Shown: in pieces, positions 50,440 through 59,380 of the stretch
How the letters are laid out: every line of letters starts with the position of its first letter
Position numbering within the stretch: position 1 is the first letter of the stretch
NCBI GenBank assembly: GCA_958366705.1
Contig: CATXCB010000010.1
Span: 26,935 to 90,934, forward strand
Length of the DNA: 64,000 nt
Source of the DNA: an uncultured bacterium
Lineage (GTDB): Bacteria > Cyanobacteriota > Vampirovibrionia > Gastranaerophilales > Gastranaerophilaceae
Reading direction: 5' to 3'
Translations under genes and position numbers: made by a program
Notes under the pieces: generated by a model
Database searches by the model: none
The model's input: only the letters and a program-made list of their open reading frames with translations
What the model was told of the DNA's origin: nothing

Positions 50440-52593
50440 ATGAAATTATTAGAGATTAAGAATAACTTGATAAAGTTATCGTATGGAGAGGGAGAAAATC
50501 CGATTCTTGGAAGATTTATAGTTCTGGCAACAAGTACTAAATCATATGTTGCTCAGTTTGTTAACTTGAAATCTGACAGTGTTAATAATTTTGCTATTGC
50601 TAAATTGCTATTTACCTTTACTCCGGATGGGGTTGTTGATAATTATGACGGTTCTGTTCCTAGTTTAAATTCAGAATTATCATTTTTGCCGCCGGAAGAA
50701 TTGCTTGAACTCTTGCCTGTTGAAACTCCAATAAAAATTGGTAATCTGGCTCAGCTTGATGAAATGCTTTGTTTGGATATTTCAGTTTTTGAAAGAAATT
50801 TCACTGTTTTTGTTGAAAAAGATATGGATAAAACTGCGTTTATTTCAAATTGCGCCAGGCAGTTATTTCAGATGAAAGAAAAAAGTGTTATTATTGATAC
50901 TGGAAATCTGTTTGAAGATTTTCCAAAAATCGAGTTTGCAAAAGATTTTAAATTGCCATTAAACTCTGAAATGATTGATTATTTATTTGAATATGAATTA
51001 GCAGAAGTTGATGCTTCAACTAAGGCTGTTATTCAGGATATTTTTTATGCGGTTCAGCAATATATTAAATCTTTGGATTTTGAATTTTTGCCGATTGATA
51101 ATTTTGTCGATGTTGTGGCTAATCAGTACAAAGAAACTCAGATGCCTGAACTTGCTTTATTGAAAAATAAATTATTGAAATACAGAGATGCAAATATTTT
51201 TGCAACTAACAAAGAAGAAGTTCTTGCTTTTGGGGACAAACTTGCCGAGAAAAATTGTTCGATAATTGATTTGAAAAATATTCATGAATCTTTGCAAAAA
51301 GAAGTTATCATGTTTGTCCACAAGGCATTAGAGTCTGTACAAAAATATATATATTTCTTTGTCCCGTTGACTGATGGAAATTCTGATAAAAAACTTATAA
51401 AACAGCTTATTAATAATAATCATGTTTTTACAACATTACTTGTGAGCAATTCTTATAAATATGTGCATGAACTTAAAGCTCATGCTGAAAATATAATGTT
51501 GTTTGCTCCTCTTACTATGCAGCATGATTTTGCCGCTTACAACACTTTTTTAAATAAATTGAATCCGGGGGAATGTATTGTTTATGGTAAATTAACTCAA
51601 GGTATTCCTTTTATTGTTGATATGTCTGATTTAGAATTAGATTTAACAAAGGATGATGTATTTGGAGATAAGTTCCAATTCGTTCCTGTTGCTGAAAATG
51701 TTGAGCTTGTCAATAAAGATGGTGTAAAATTAGATGATATAGTTTCTAACAACAATAATTTTGCATCTCAAAGGGTGTCTGAATCAGCAGAGGATGCTGC
51801 GGTAGAAGATGATTTTATCGCTGAAACTCAGGCTTCAAATGCATTACCAATTCCAGAAATCCCTCAGGCTCCGATAGAAGTCGTTGAAGAAACTATACCT
51901 GCAGCTAATGAACTAACACAGCTTGAAAATCAATTATCTGATTCAATGCAGGCTGGTGAGGTTTCTCCTCAGGATGTGGTTATTGAGTACCCTCAAATCC
52001 CTGTAGAAGATGAAGTTGTATCTTCTATTGCAGCCCAAGAAGATTCTGTATCAACTCAAATTGTAGAACCTGTTGTTAATATTTTGGAAGAAGATGCTTT
52101 ATCTTTTGACGAAATGGCAACTGAAAGTTCGGTAGAGTCGGATTTGTCAATTTCGGATTTTCAGGATGAGGCTGTAATACAAGATGATTTGCAGTTAGAA
52201 GAAGATTTAGCTTCCGGAGCAAGTTTGACAGAGGATGATCTTGATTTTATTGAAGATAATCAACTTGCATCAAGCGAGGATTTCTTTGGTGAAGAGTTAG
52301 TTCAAAATGAGGAAGCTGAGATTGTTGAAGAAAATTCATATCAAGAATCTCCATATGTAGATGAGCAGCCGCCAGTAGTTCCTGTTTATCCATCAGAGAC
52401 TGAACCTAGACAGGCGCAAGGTAGTGATGGTTCTAATTTTGCACAGGGAGATAGTGTTAGCCATCCAAGGTATGGACGCGGTGTTGTTGAAAAAATAATA
52501 AAATATGGAAATAAAACCTTATGTTCTATAGCTTTTGAAAATGTTGGACGCCGATTATTAGACCCGTCAGTTTCAGAGTTTACCAAAATATAA
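50440..52593 (+). CDS. Large acidic protein with C-terminal UvrD/PcrA-type Tudor-like module
   Basis: A 717-residue protein of unknown function. Residues 1-445 are mixed alpha/beta without recognised motifs. Residues about 446-665 are an acidic low-complexity linker rich in Glu, Asp, Ser, Val and Gln. The last 45 residues, GDSVSHPRYGRGVVEKIIKY to FTKI, match the small beta-barrel seen at the C-terminus of UvrD/PcrA helicases, which contacts RNA polymerase. No helicase motifs are present. GAGGG precedes the ATG. It follows nadD-yqeK by 64 bases and may share the operon. A role at transcription complexes is inference. Confidence 0.65.
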   Translation: MKLLEIKNNLIKLSYGEGENPILGRFIVLATSTKSYVAQFVNLKSDSVNNFAIAKLLFTFTPDGVVDNYDGSVPSLNSELSFLPPEELLELLPVETPIKIGNLAQLDEMLCLDISVFERNFTVFVEKDMDKTAFISNCARQLFQMKEKSVIIDTGNLFEDFPKIEFAKDFKLPLNSEMIDYLFEYELAEVDASTKAVIQDIFYAVQQYIKSLDFEFLPIDNFVDVVANQYKETQMPELALLKNKLLKYRDANIFATNKEEVLAFGDKLAEKNCSIIDLKNIHESLQKEVIMFVHKALESVQKYIYFFVPLTDGNSDKKLIKQLINNNHVFTTLLVSNSYKYVHELKAHAENIMLFAPLTMQHDFAAYNTFLNKLNPGECIVYGKLTQGIPFIVDMSDLELDLTKDDVFGDKFQFVPVAENVELVNKDGVKLDDIVSNNNNFASQRVSESAEDAAVEDDFIAETQASNALPIPEIPQAPIEVVEETIPAANELTQLENQLSDSMQAGEVSPQDVVIEYPQIPVEDEVVSSIAAQEDSVSTQIVEPVVNILEEDALSFDEMATESSVESDLSISDFQDEAVIQDDLQLEEDLASGASLTEDDLDFIEDNQLASSEDFFGEELVQNEEAEIVEENSYQESPYVDEQPPVVPVYPSETEPRQAQGSDGSNFAQGDSVSHPRYGRGVVEKIIKYGNKTLCSIAFENVGRRLLDPSVSEFTKI

Positions 52594-52643
52594 GTAATCA
52601 AAAGTCCTCTTATTAATATTCTATCCTCAATATCAAGCCCTCT

Positions 52644-52990
52644 GTCATACTGAGGCTTTAGTCGAAGTATCAAATAAACAGAACAGTAATAAGAGATTCT
52701 TCGGTCGCGCGCTCCCTCAGAATGACAAACAAATATGTCACCCTGAACCGACATGTCATGCTGAACTTGTTTCAGCATCTTTGGATAATAGATTCCGAAA
52801 AAATTTCGGAATGACTAATATGCTGGAACAGAGATTCTTCAGTCGCCTGCTCCCTCAGAATGACAATATCGCATTCTTTAGGTTTCAGCTGGTGGCATAT
52901 TTATGTGCGTAGCACCTCGCATTAAACGGGACTCCACTATATTCACGCCCATCTGCTTGTGCAGGCTCAGAGACCGCATTTGCGACCTCG
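52644..52990. repeat. Dense repeat cluster after the acidic protein gene
   Basis: GTCATACTGAGG..CTCAGAATGAC element (52644-52728), 25-bp units inside 52737-52815, a CTCAGAATGAC half near 52830-52864, then the long element inverted relative to 43975-44090 (about 52845-52930) and a GAGCC..GCGAG element to 52990. No gene lies between 52594 and 52999. Confidence 0.85.
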
Positions 52991-52999
52991 CATGTTTAT

Positions 53000-53353
53000 T
53001 TATTTTCTTAAATTTTTTGCATCTTTTAAATATACAAATTCCGGTATAAAATCTTTTTCACAGTTAATTACAATTAACACTCTAATACACATTTTTAAAG
53101 CGCTTGGAACATCAAGTTCATGAAAGCACATCATTGCTACATCGTTCCAGCCAAATTCTTCTCTTGCAAATTTTGCAGGAAAAGCTGCGTTTAAATCTTT
53201 TGTGGTTGTAAAAATAACATGAGAAATGACCGCGGTGGCATTAATATGATTTTTTTTACATATTGCCTCTAGCAATTCAAGAGTGGCCTCTTTTATTGCA
53301 GATTCAGTATTTTCGGTAACTGTTATTGCTCCTCGAATACCTTTTGTTATCAT
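53000..53353 (-). CDS. aroH: Chorismate mutase, AroH type
   Basis: A 117-residue trimeric alpha/beta-barrel-type mutase converting chorismate to prephenate. RGAITVTENTESAIKEAT at 7-24, FTTTKDLNAAFPAKFAREEFGW near 48-69 and CIRVLIVIN near 89 follow Bacillus AroH. Active-site residues Arg7, Arg63 and Arg90 equivalents are visible. The ATG overlaps the fmt stop by one base (TAATG), so it is coupled to def-fmt, an unusual partner. Confidence 0.9.
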   Translation of the reverse strand: MITKGIRGAITVTENTESAIKEATLELLEAICKKNHINATAVISHVIFTTTKDLNAAFPAKFAREEFGWNDVAMMCFHELDVPSALKMCIRVLIVINCEKDFIPEFVYLKDAKNLRK

Positions 53354-54264
53354 TATTTTTTTACTCCGTTATACCAGTCTCTGGCAAGCATTTCACCTTT
53401 TCCTTCAGGTTTAACTTTGAGGATTCTTAAAATCCCGTTTCCGCATCCGATATCGACGCCATCTTTTGAAGATGATATAACTTCTCCAGGTTTTCCTGTC
53501 CCATTAACAGGTTTTGATTCAATGACTTTTATAATTTTATCGTTGAACATGAAATAAGCGCTCGGGCATCTGCAAATTCCTCTAACAAGGTTATGGATTT
53601 CTTCATTAGATTTATTCCAATCAATTTTGCATTCTTCTTTGGTTAATTTGTTAGCCATGCAAAGTCCGTCTTCACACTGCTTTATTGGATTTAGAGTCCC
53701 GTCTTTTAAGCCTATTAATGTTTGTTCAATCATTTGTGGTGATTTTTTTGCAATTTCTTCCCATAGTTCTTCACAGTTCATTGTATCAGGAATCGGAATA
53801 ACAAGTTGTTGACAAACATCGCCGCAATCTAAGCCAAGTTCTGTAATCATTGTACAAATACCGGTTTCTTTGTCGCCGTTTATTATTGCTCTTTGAATAG
53901 GGTTTGCTCCTCTGTATTTAGGCAATAATGACGCATGAAGATTGATAGTTTCGTATTTTGGAATATCTAAAACTTCTTGAGATAAAATTTGTCCGAATGC
54001 AAATGTTACAAAAAAGTCAGGTTCTAATTTTTTTAATTCATCTTGAATCTCAGGTTCTTTTCTTATTGATTTTGGCTGGAATACCGGAATGTTTTTTTCT
54101 AGAGCGAATTTTTTGATAGGGGACATTTGTAATTTATGTCCTCTGCCTGCCGGTTTGTCAGGTTGAGTAACAACGGCAGCCACTTCTATTTTGTCAGAAT
54201 TGTATAAATATTCCAGAGATTTCAAACCAATATCAGGAGTTCCAAAAAATACTATTTTTATCAT
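53353..54264 (-). CDS. fmt: Methionyl-tRNA formyltransferase
   Basis: A 303-residue enzyme that formylates initiator Met-tRNA. FFGTPDIGLKSLEYL at the N-terminus, TFAFGQILSQEVLDIPKYETINLHASLLPKYRGANPI (about 88-125) with catalytic Asn and His, and a C-terminal OB domain are typical. It starts one base after the def stop. Def, Fmt and AroH form a tight three-gene operon on the minus strand. Confidence 0.95.
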   Translation of the reverse strand: MIKIVFFGTPDIGLKSLEYLYNSDKIEVAAVVTQPDKPAGRGHKLQMSPIKKFALEKNIPVFQPKSIRKEPEIQDELKKLEPDFFVTFAFGQILSQEVLDIPKYETINLHASLLPKYRGANPIQRAIINGDKETGICTMITELGLDCGDVCQQLVIPIPDTMNCEELWEEIAKKSPQMIEQTLIGLKDGTLNPIKQCEDGLCMANKLTKEECKIDWNKSNEEIHNLVRGICRCPSAYFMFNDKIIKVIESKPVNGTGKPGEVISSSKDGVDIGCGNGILRILKVKPEGKGEMLARDWYNGVKK

Positions 54265-54265
54265 G

Positions 54266-54823
54266 TTAATTTAATTCTTCCTCAAGTTCTTTTTCATCTA
54301 TTAACAAATCCGGATCAAGGTCTGGAAGATTATATTTTTTCAATATTGCCTCGGTTTCAAATCTATTCATACAATGATCAATAAATAAAATTCCGTCAAG
54401 GTGGTCATATTCATGCTGTATTGCTCTTGCAAGCAATGTACCGTCTTTAGCTTCCAGTACAAAAGGTTTTCCATGTTCATTAGTAGCTTTAATCATAACA
54501 TTTTTGTATCTTTTTACATCCGTGTAGGCTTCAGGAAAGCTGAGACATCCTTCATTGCTTTTTACAGCGCCGCTTTTTTTAATAATTTTGGGGTTAATAA
54601 ATACAATAGGATTAAGAGGTTCGTTGCCTGTAGAAACATCAATCACAAATACTCTCAAATTTTCTCCAATTTGCGGTGCTGCAAGACCTACGCCATTTTG
54701 GGCATACATTGTATCAAGCAAATCTCTTATTAAATCATTAATTTTTTTAGAGACTTTGTGAACTTCTTTTGATGGTTCTCTTAATGATTTTTCACCATAG
54801 TGTAGTACTTTTCTTATTGCCAT
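54266..54823 (-). CDS. def: Peptide deformylase
   Basis: A 185-residue metalloenzyme removing formyl groups from new proteins. The three conserved motifs are present: GVGLAAPQIG near 44, EGCLSFPE near 92 (metal Cys), and QHEYDHLDG near 136 (two metal His and the catalytic Glu). GGAAGG precedes the ATG. First gene of def-fmt-aroH. Confidence 0.96.
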   Translation of the reverse strand: MAIRKVLHYGEKSLREPSKEVHKVSKKINDLIRDLLDTMYAQNGVGLAAPQIGENLRVFVIDVSTGNEPLNPIVFINPKIIKKSGAVKSNEGCLSFPEAYTDVKRYKNVMIKATNEHGKPFVLEAKDGTLLARAIQHEYDHLDGILFIDHCMNRFETEAILKKYNLPDLDPDLLIDEKELEEELN

Positions 54824-54970
54824 AATATAAAACCTTCCTAATTGCTATATATTCAATATGTTACTATAAATCTTACAGCTTTGCAATTAACATATGTTTA
54901 TACAGTATGGTATCAATATATCATATATGTTATAATTAATGGTGTTTATTTTGGTTAAGGAATTTATAAT

Positions 54971-55477
54971 ATGAAAAAATTTCTAATAATGTTTGGTTTA
55001 GTCGTAAGTTTGTTGGGGTGTAGTTTTACTCCATCGTATGCATCCGAGTTGGAAAAACATAAAACTATTTCAGAAATTGGAATTTTGGCTAATTCAGAAA
55101 GATACACAGAGGCTCTGGAAAAATGTGAGGCTGCTCTGGTTAAATATCCTGAAGATCCGGAATTATATTATTGGAGTGCTACAATAAAAAGCTCCACTGG
55201 AGACAAGAAATCCGCATTAGCAGATTATGATAAAGTAATAGAATTAAATCCAAAAGACAGTAATGCTTATGTGATGAGAGGTATTTGTAAATCTGATTTG
55301 AATAATCCGATTGGTGCGATTGAAGATTATAATAAAGCTCTTGAAATAAATCCTAAAGATAGTTCTGCGTATTCAATGAGGGCATGTGCCAAATTAGATT
55401 TGGGCGATTTCAATGGTGCAAATGCGGATTTGGAAGTCGCAAATCAGTTGTATGAAAATATTCAACATAAGAAATAA
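54971..55477 (+). CDS. TPR lipoprotein
   Basis: A 168-residue exported protein. The lipoprotein signal peptide MKKFLIMFGLVVSLLGC has lipobox LLGC with lipidation at Cys17. Three to four TPR units follow (ERYTEALEKCEAALVKYPED, LYYWSATIKSSTGDKKSALA, DYNKALEINPKDSSAYSMRA). An extended -10 (TGTTATAAT at 54928-54936) lies about 35 bases before the ATG. It is paralogous to the next TPR gene. It probably sits in the periplasm as an assembly or binding factor. Confidence 0.82.
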   Translation: MKKFLIMFGLVVSLLGCSFTPSYASELEKHKTISEIGILANSERYTEALEKCEAALVKYPEDPELYYWSATIKSSTGDKKSALADYDKVIELNPKDSNAYVMRGICKSDLNNPIGAIEDYNKALEINPKDSSAYSMRACAKLDLGDFNGANADLEVANQLYENIQHKK

Positions 55478-55489
55478 CATACATAATAA

Positions 55490-55600
55490 ACAGTCATGCT
55501 GAACTGACTAGAAACTTAGTTGAGTTTACGAAACGTAATTTTCTGTTCCTACTCGGTGTTTCAGCATCACTCAAGAATAAATTTTGAACCAAATTGAGAA
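55490..55600. repeat. Composite repeat between two TPR genes
   Basis: The AGAAAATT-type hairpin element lies on the minus strand at 55505-55545, joined to a CTGAAACACCGAGTAGG arm as in 26697-26720, so the two families travel together. Confidence 0.75.
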
Positions 55601-55639
55601 TAATATTTTACTAAAAACTAAAGAATAGAAAGGAGAAAC

Positions 55640-56152
55640 ATGAAAAATTTATTAAGAGTATTAGCCGGAATATTGATTATTTTATGCTTAAATACTAATG
55701 TTTATGCTGATGAGTTAAGTGATATAAAATATCGAGTATCGGAGTTACAATATCAAAATAAAAATCAGGAAGCTATAAATGTTATTAATTCTGCATTGAA
55801 AAAATATCCTAATGATGCTGAATTGTACATTAATCGAGCGATATCCAAAGATGATTTGAACCAAAAACAATCTGCTATTGCTGATTTAAATAAAGCAATT
55901 CAATTAAATCCAAGATCTGATGAGGCATACTATTGGCGTGCGGAAATAAAAGATGATTTAAATAATATAGCAGGTGCGAAACAGGATATATCGGCCTGTT
56001 TGAGTATTAATCCAAATAATGGTGATTGTATATGGTTGCGAGGCCTGTTAAAATTTAATACTACTTCAGACATTTCCGGTGCAAAGGCGGATTTTGAAAA
56101 AGGTAGAATGTTAATGAAAAAAGATATTGATAATATACTGAATGAACGATAG
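55640..56152 (+). CDS. Exported TPR protein
   Basis: A 170-residue paralog of the gene at 54971. The signal peptide MKNLLRVLAGILIILCLNTNVYA is probably cut by signal peptidase I after AYA-type residues. TPR units follow at about 35-140 (NQEAINVINSALKKYPNDAE, QSAIADLNKAIQLNPRSDEA). AAAGGAG precedes the ATG. It is expected in the periplasm. The two paralogs are separated by a repeat, suggesting local duplication. Confidence 0.8.
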   Translation: MKNLLRVLAGILIILCLNTNVYADELSDIKYRVSELQYQNKNQEAINVINSALKKYPNDAELYINRAISKDDLNQKQSAIADLNKAIQLNPRSDEAYYWRAEIKDDLNNIAGAKQDISACLSINPNNGDCIWLRGLLKFNTTSDISGAKADFEKGRMLMKKDIDNILNER

Positions 56153-56171
56153 GTGTTTAAATTCTTGTCTT

Positions 56172-56852
56172 TTACCTTACGTTAATGAATTTATGCACTT
56201 GAGGAATAAGTCTTGTTTTTGGGTAGATTGAAGTAAATCTATCTAAAATTTTGTTGCAAAAATCTGAATCTACACTCATTTTGTCATCTTGCATTTTTGG
56301 CTGAAGAATAAGTTCAATTTCGGCTTCTTTTCCTATTTTGCAGCATTCAGTTATCTCTTGTTCTGTTATATTTTTGTCAAATACTATTTTGGCAAAAGTC
56401 TCTATACCTCTGCATTGTTGGAAAAATTTTTTATGTAAATTCAGTGTGTCTAATCCAGTTGATGATTCTAGTTTTATATCTGCAGAAATTATATCAATGT
56501 AATTTTTTATTTCAGATAAATTTTTATCTAATGTCGCATTAGTTTCCAGATAAATTTTTGTCTGATTTTTTATAAGTGGTAAAAATTCTTTTAAAAATTC
56601 TGTAGCAAGTAACGGTTCACCGCCGGTTAAAGAAATTGAATGAAAAGTATTTAATTCATATTCTTTATTTATTTTTTCGTATAATTCTGCCGGTGAACAT
56701 TCTTCAGCCTGATTTGTGTCAAAGTCTGTATCGCAGTAATTGCACTTCAAATTGCAGCCGCAAAATCTTATAAATAATTGTTTGTATCCGACAACAGGCC
56801 CTTCTCCCTGAATTGACGCAAAGATTTCTTTAATTTTTGTTTTAGTATTCAT
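56172..56852 (-). CDS. queE: 7-carboxy-7-deazaguanine synthase (QueE)
   Basis: A 226-residue radical SAM enzyme in queuosine/deazaguanine synthesis, ring-contracting carboxy-tetrahydropterin. FASIQGEGPVVGYKQLFIRF at 11-30, cluster motif C33-x3-C37-x2-C40 (CNLKCNYC), SLTGGEPLL near 73 and ETNATLDK near 101 are QueE features. It overlaps the end of the DnaJ-like gene by 11 bases; no other que gene is nearby. Confidence 0.9.
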   Translation of the reverse strand: MNTKTKIKEIFASIQGEGPVVGYKQLFIRFCGCNLKCNYCDTDFDTNQAEECSPAELYEKINKEYELNTFHSISLTGGEPLLATEFLKEFLPLIKNQTKIYLETNATLDKNLSEIKNYIDIISADIKLESSTGLDTLNLHKKFFQQCRGIETFAKIVFDKNITEQEITECCKIGKEAEIELILQPKMQDDKMSVDSDFCNKILDRFTSIYPKTRLIPQVHKFINVR

Positions 56853-57918
56853 TTTGTAAATTCTTTCTCACATCATCTTTTGATAAACTTTTTAGCTTCT
56901 GATACAGCTTAATTTCATCTTCTGACAAATCATGAGAAAATTCAATACTTACAGTAATAATTAAATCACCGATTTTTCCGTTTTTCTTTATTCCTTGTTT
57001 TGAAATTCTGAATTTTTGTCCTGAGCAGGTGTTTTTAGGAAGTTTAAGTTTTATTGTGCCGTCAAAAGTCGGAACTTTTATTTCTTCACCCAGAGCCGCT
57101 TCAAAAGGTGTAATCGGAACGTTATAATAAATGTTTAGTTTGTCAAAATGAATTTTATGCGGAGTTTCTAATTTTACAATAATATATAAATCACCGCTGG
57201 CTCCGCCGTTTTTACCGGAAGCGCCTTCGCCTTTCAATCTTAATTTTGCACCGTCTTTTACACCTTTTGGTATTGTTACGGTAATTTTTTTCTTTTTTGT
57301 TGTTTCTCCTTTTCCGTCACAATAACTGCACTTACCTCCATTAATAAATTTATGTCCGTAGCAGTGCTGGCATGTTTGAGTAGTAAGCACATTGATTATT
57401 CTTTTGCTGCCGGTGATAGCTTCTTCTGTGGATATTGAAATCTCAGTTGTTATATTGTCGCCTTTTTTAGGTTTGTAATTCTCTTTTGTTCTTTTACTTT
57501 TTTTGATTTTTAGCAGCCATAATTTTAGACCTTTAAAAAATGAATTTGAATTGTCTTTTTTTGATTTTTGAGCAGTTTTGTTCGTATTATGTTCATCTTT
57601 TTGAGTCTTTGAACCTGTACCGGTGGATTTATTTTTGTTCTGGCGATATTCTTCTTCGGCTTTTTGAGAAGAAGTAGTTTGCTTTTCTGATTTAAAAAAT
57701 CCTTGCAGAATGTTGTATTGTTCTCTTTTTTGCGGGTTAGAAAGTGTTTCATACGCAAGAGTGATATCTTTAAATTTTTCAATAGCGTCAGGCTCTTTAT
57801 TTATATCAGGGTGGTACTTTCTTGCAAGTTTTCTGTATGCAGATTTTATTTCAGCGGTTGAGGAATCTACATTTACACCCAGTATTTCATAATAATTTTT
57901 TACACTATTAAACGCCAT
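56842..57918 (-). CDS. DnaJ-like co-chaperone with reduced zinc finger
   Basis: A 358-residue J-protein. The J domain at 7-72 has the HPD loop (YHPDINKEP). Instead of a Gly/Phe region there is a Lys/Thr-rich linker at about 80-150. The zinc finger keeps only two CxxC motifs (CQHCYGHKF and CSYCDGKG) instead of four. The C-terminal substrate domains (ITVTIPKGVKDGAKLRLKGEG and the rest) are intact. It would stimulate Hsp70. The shortened finger may bind one zinc. It is coupled to queE. Confidence 0.85.
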   Translation of the reverse strand: MAFNSVKNYYEILGVNVDSSTAEIKSAYRKLARKYHPDINKEPDAIEKFKDITLAYETLSNPQKREQYNILQGFFKSEKQTTSSQKAEEEYRQNKNKSTGTGSKTQKDEHNTNKTAQKSKKDNSNSFFKGLKLWLLKIKKSKRTKENYKPKKGDNITTEISISTEEAITGSKRIINVLTTQTCQHCYGHKFINGGKCSYCDGKGETTKKKKITVTIPKGVKDGAKLRLKGEGASGKNGGASGDLYIIVKLETPHKIHFDKLNIYYNVPITPFEAALGEEIKVPTFDGTIKLKLPKNTCSGQKFRISKQGIKKNGKIGDLIITVSIEFSHDLSEDEIKLYQKLKSLSKDDVRKNLQNEY

Positions 57919-57990
57919 ATAATTTATCTAATGATAAATTATAAAATTTCAACATCTCTAAATTACTAAATATACATGATTATTAGCAGG

Positions 57991-59247
57991 TTATTGAATA
58001 GTAATTGTTTTTCCAATGTCTTTGCGGAATTTAATTCCATCAAAATTAATTTCGCTAAGGTCATCATATAGATTTGCAAGAGCGCGTGATAAGGTTCCTG
58101 CCATTCTGGTCAATGTAAATACTTCACCTTTTGAAGTTAAGTATTTGCCGTCATTTGTGGTTTTTATATTTGAAAAATCAATATTCTCAATCTCTTGAAT
58201 ATTATCTAAACCTTTTATGACCTTGTTATGCTGTCTGGCTGAAACAGTGATTGCGGCAGATGAAAAATTATTTGTTTTGATTTGCAGGTATTCATCAGAG
58301 AAAAATCCGTTAATACAGGACATAAATATTTCAATCAAATCATCATCAATCAAATTTAATACGGCAGTTGCGTCATGATTTTGCAAAAATGGTTTTAGCT
58401 CGTTCACAAAGAACTTATCTTCTCCTGTCAGTGTGCACTCTATCCCTAGAATCCCAAGATACGGAGAGCCTTTTCTGTCAAGTGAGGTTAAAATATTTTT
58501 TATAATATTTTCAACTCTTGAAAATATTGTTTGGGATATTCTAAAATCCGGAGCATAACAGGCAACTCCTTTTGTCAAAATTCCGCAGTCTCCGTCTTGT
58601 GAAAATTTGTAATCAGCAGCTGCTGTTACTGGCAAGGCTGTGTAGCCGTCTGTGATATAGTAAATTGTAAAAGTTTTTCCAGATACAAATTCTTCTATCA
58701 GAATATTTTGTTCGTTTTTTGAGGTCAGATTTAGTAGAAATTCTTTTGCTAAACTCATTGTTGTACAAACCAGCCTGTCATCAAGCTCTTCTTGCTCAGC
58801 GCATTTTATAGTAACAGGGAAGTTTGCACTTTCAAGGTAGTCTTCTGCAGCTTGCTGTCTGTCAAATATTCCGAATTTTGAGGTTTGCGCATGAATTTTA
58901 TACAGAAGCTTTTTCCCTGCAGCTTTATTTAGTGCTATATTTGCAGCTTCAAGTGCAGGGCCAAAGATATTTTGACCGTTAGTTAAAAAGAATGTAACAA
59001 TATCCGCAGCTATAGCTTTTTCTGCAACCGGAATTGTCAGGTCTATATTATTTTCCAGTGCAAATTTTAAAAGTCCTGTTATATCATCTTCTCTGATGTC
59101 GATATTCTTGCAATATTCTGTTTCTATACATAATCCCGGTGCGGCGTAAATATTATCCACCGAATTATTATTTCTTAATTTTTTTGCGAGGGCTGAAACT
59201 TTTGCTCCCTGCCCGACTATTAGTATATTCTTTTTTGTTTGATTCAT
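57991..59247 (-). CDS. PurD-like ATP-grasp protein (phosphoribosylamine-glycine ligase family)
   Basis: A 418-residue ATP-grasp protein with PurD order. The N-terminal domain is NILIVGQGAKVSALAKKL; then DLTIPVAEKAIAADIVTFF near 70, FGPALEAANIALNKAAGKKLLYK near 92, and GTLSRALANLYDDLSEINFDGIKFRKDIG at the end. YLGILGIECTLTGEDKFFVNELKPF near 272 is in the place of the PurD Leu-x-Glu-x-Asn-x-Arg-x-Gly-Asp region, but the usual RFGDPE sequence is missing. It may be a diverged PurD or a paralog acting on another substrate. It is a lone gene. Confidence 0.7.
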   Translation of the reverse strand: MNQTKKNILIVGQGAKVSALAKKLRNNNSVDNIYAAPGLCIETEYCKNIDIREDDITGLLKFALENNIDLTIPVAEKAIAADIVTFFLTNGQNIFGPALEAANIALNKAAGKKLLYKIHAQTSKFGIFDRQQAAEDYLESANFPVTIKCAEQEELDDRLVCTTMSLAKEFLLNLTSKNEQNILIEEFVSGKTFTIYYITDGYTALPVTAAADYKFSQDGDCGILTKGVACYAPDFRISQTIFSRVENIIKNILTSLDRKGSPYLGILGIECTLTGEDKFFVNELKPFLQNHDATAVLNLIDDDLIEIFMSCINGFFSDEYLQIKTNNFSSAAITVSARQHNKVIKGLDNIQEIENIDFSNIKTTNDGKYLTSKGEVFTLTRMAGTLSRALANLYDDLSEINFDGIKFRKDIGKTITIQ

Positions 59248-59380
59248 AAAATGATTATACTACATATTTTGTATGATTTTTGTTAAGTTATTTTAAAAAT
59301 TTTAAAAAATATATGATATAATGATGACAAAATGAAATTTATAGTTAATAAAAAGCTATAGTAGAAAGGTTTTTTAGTAG

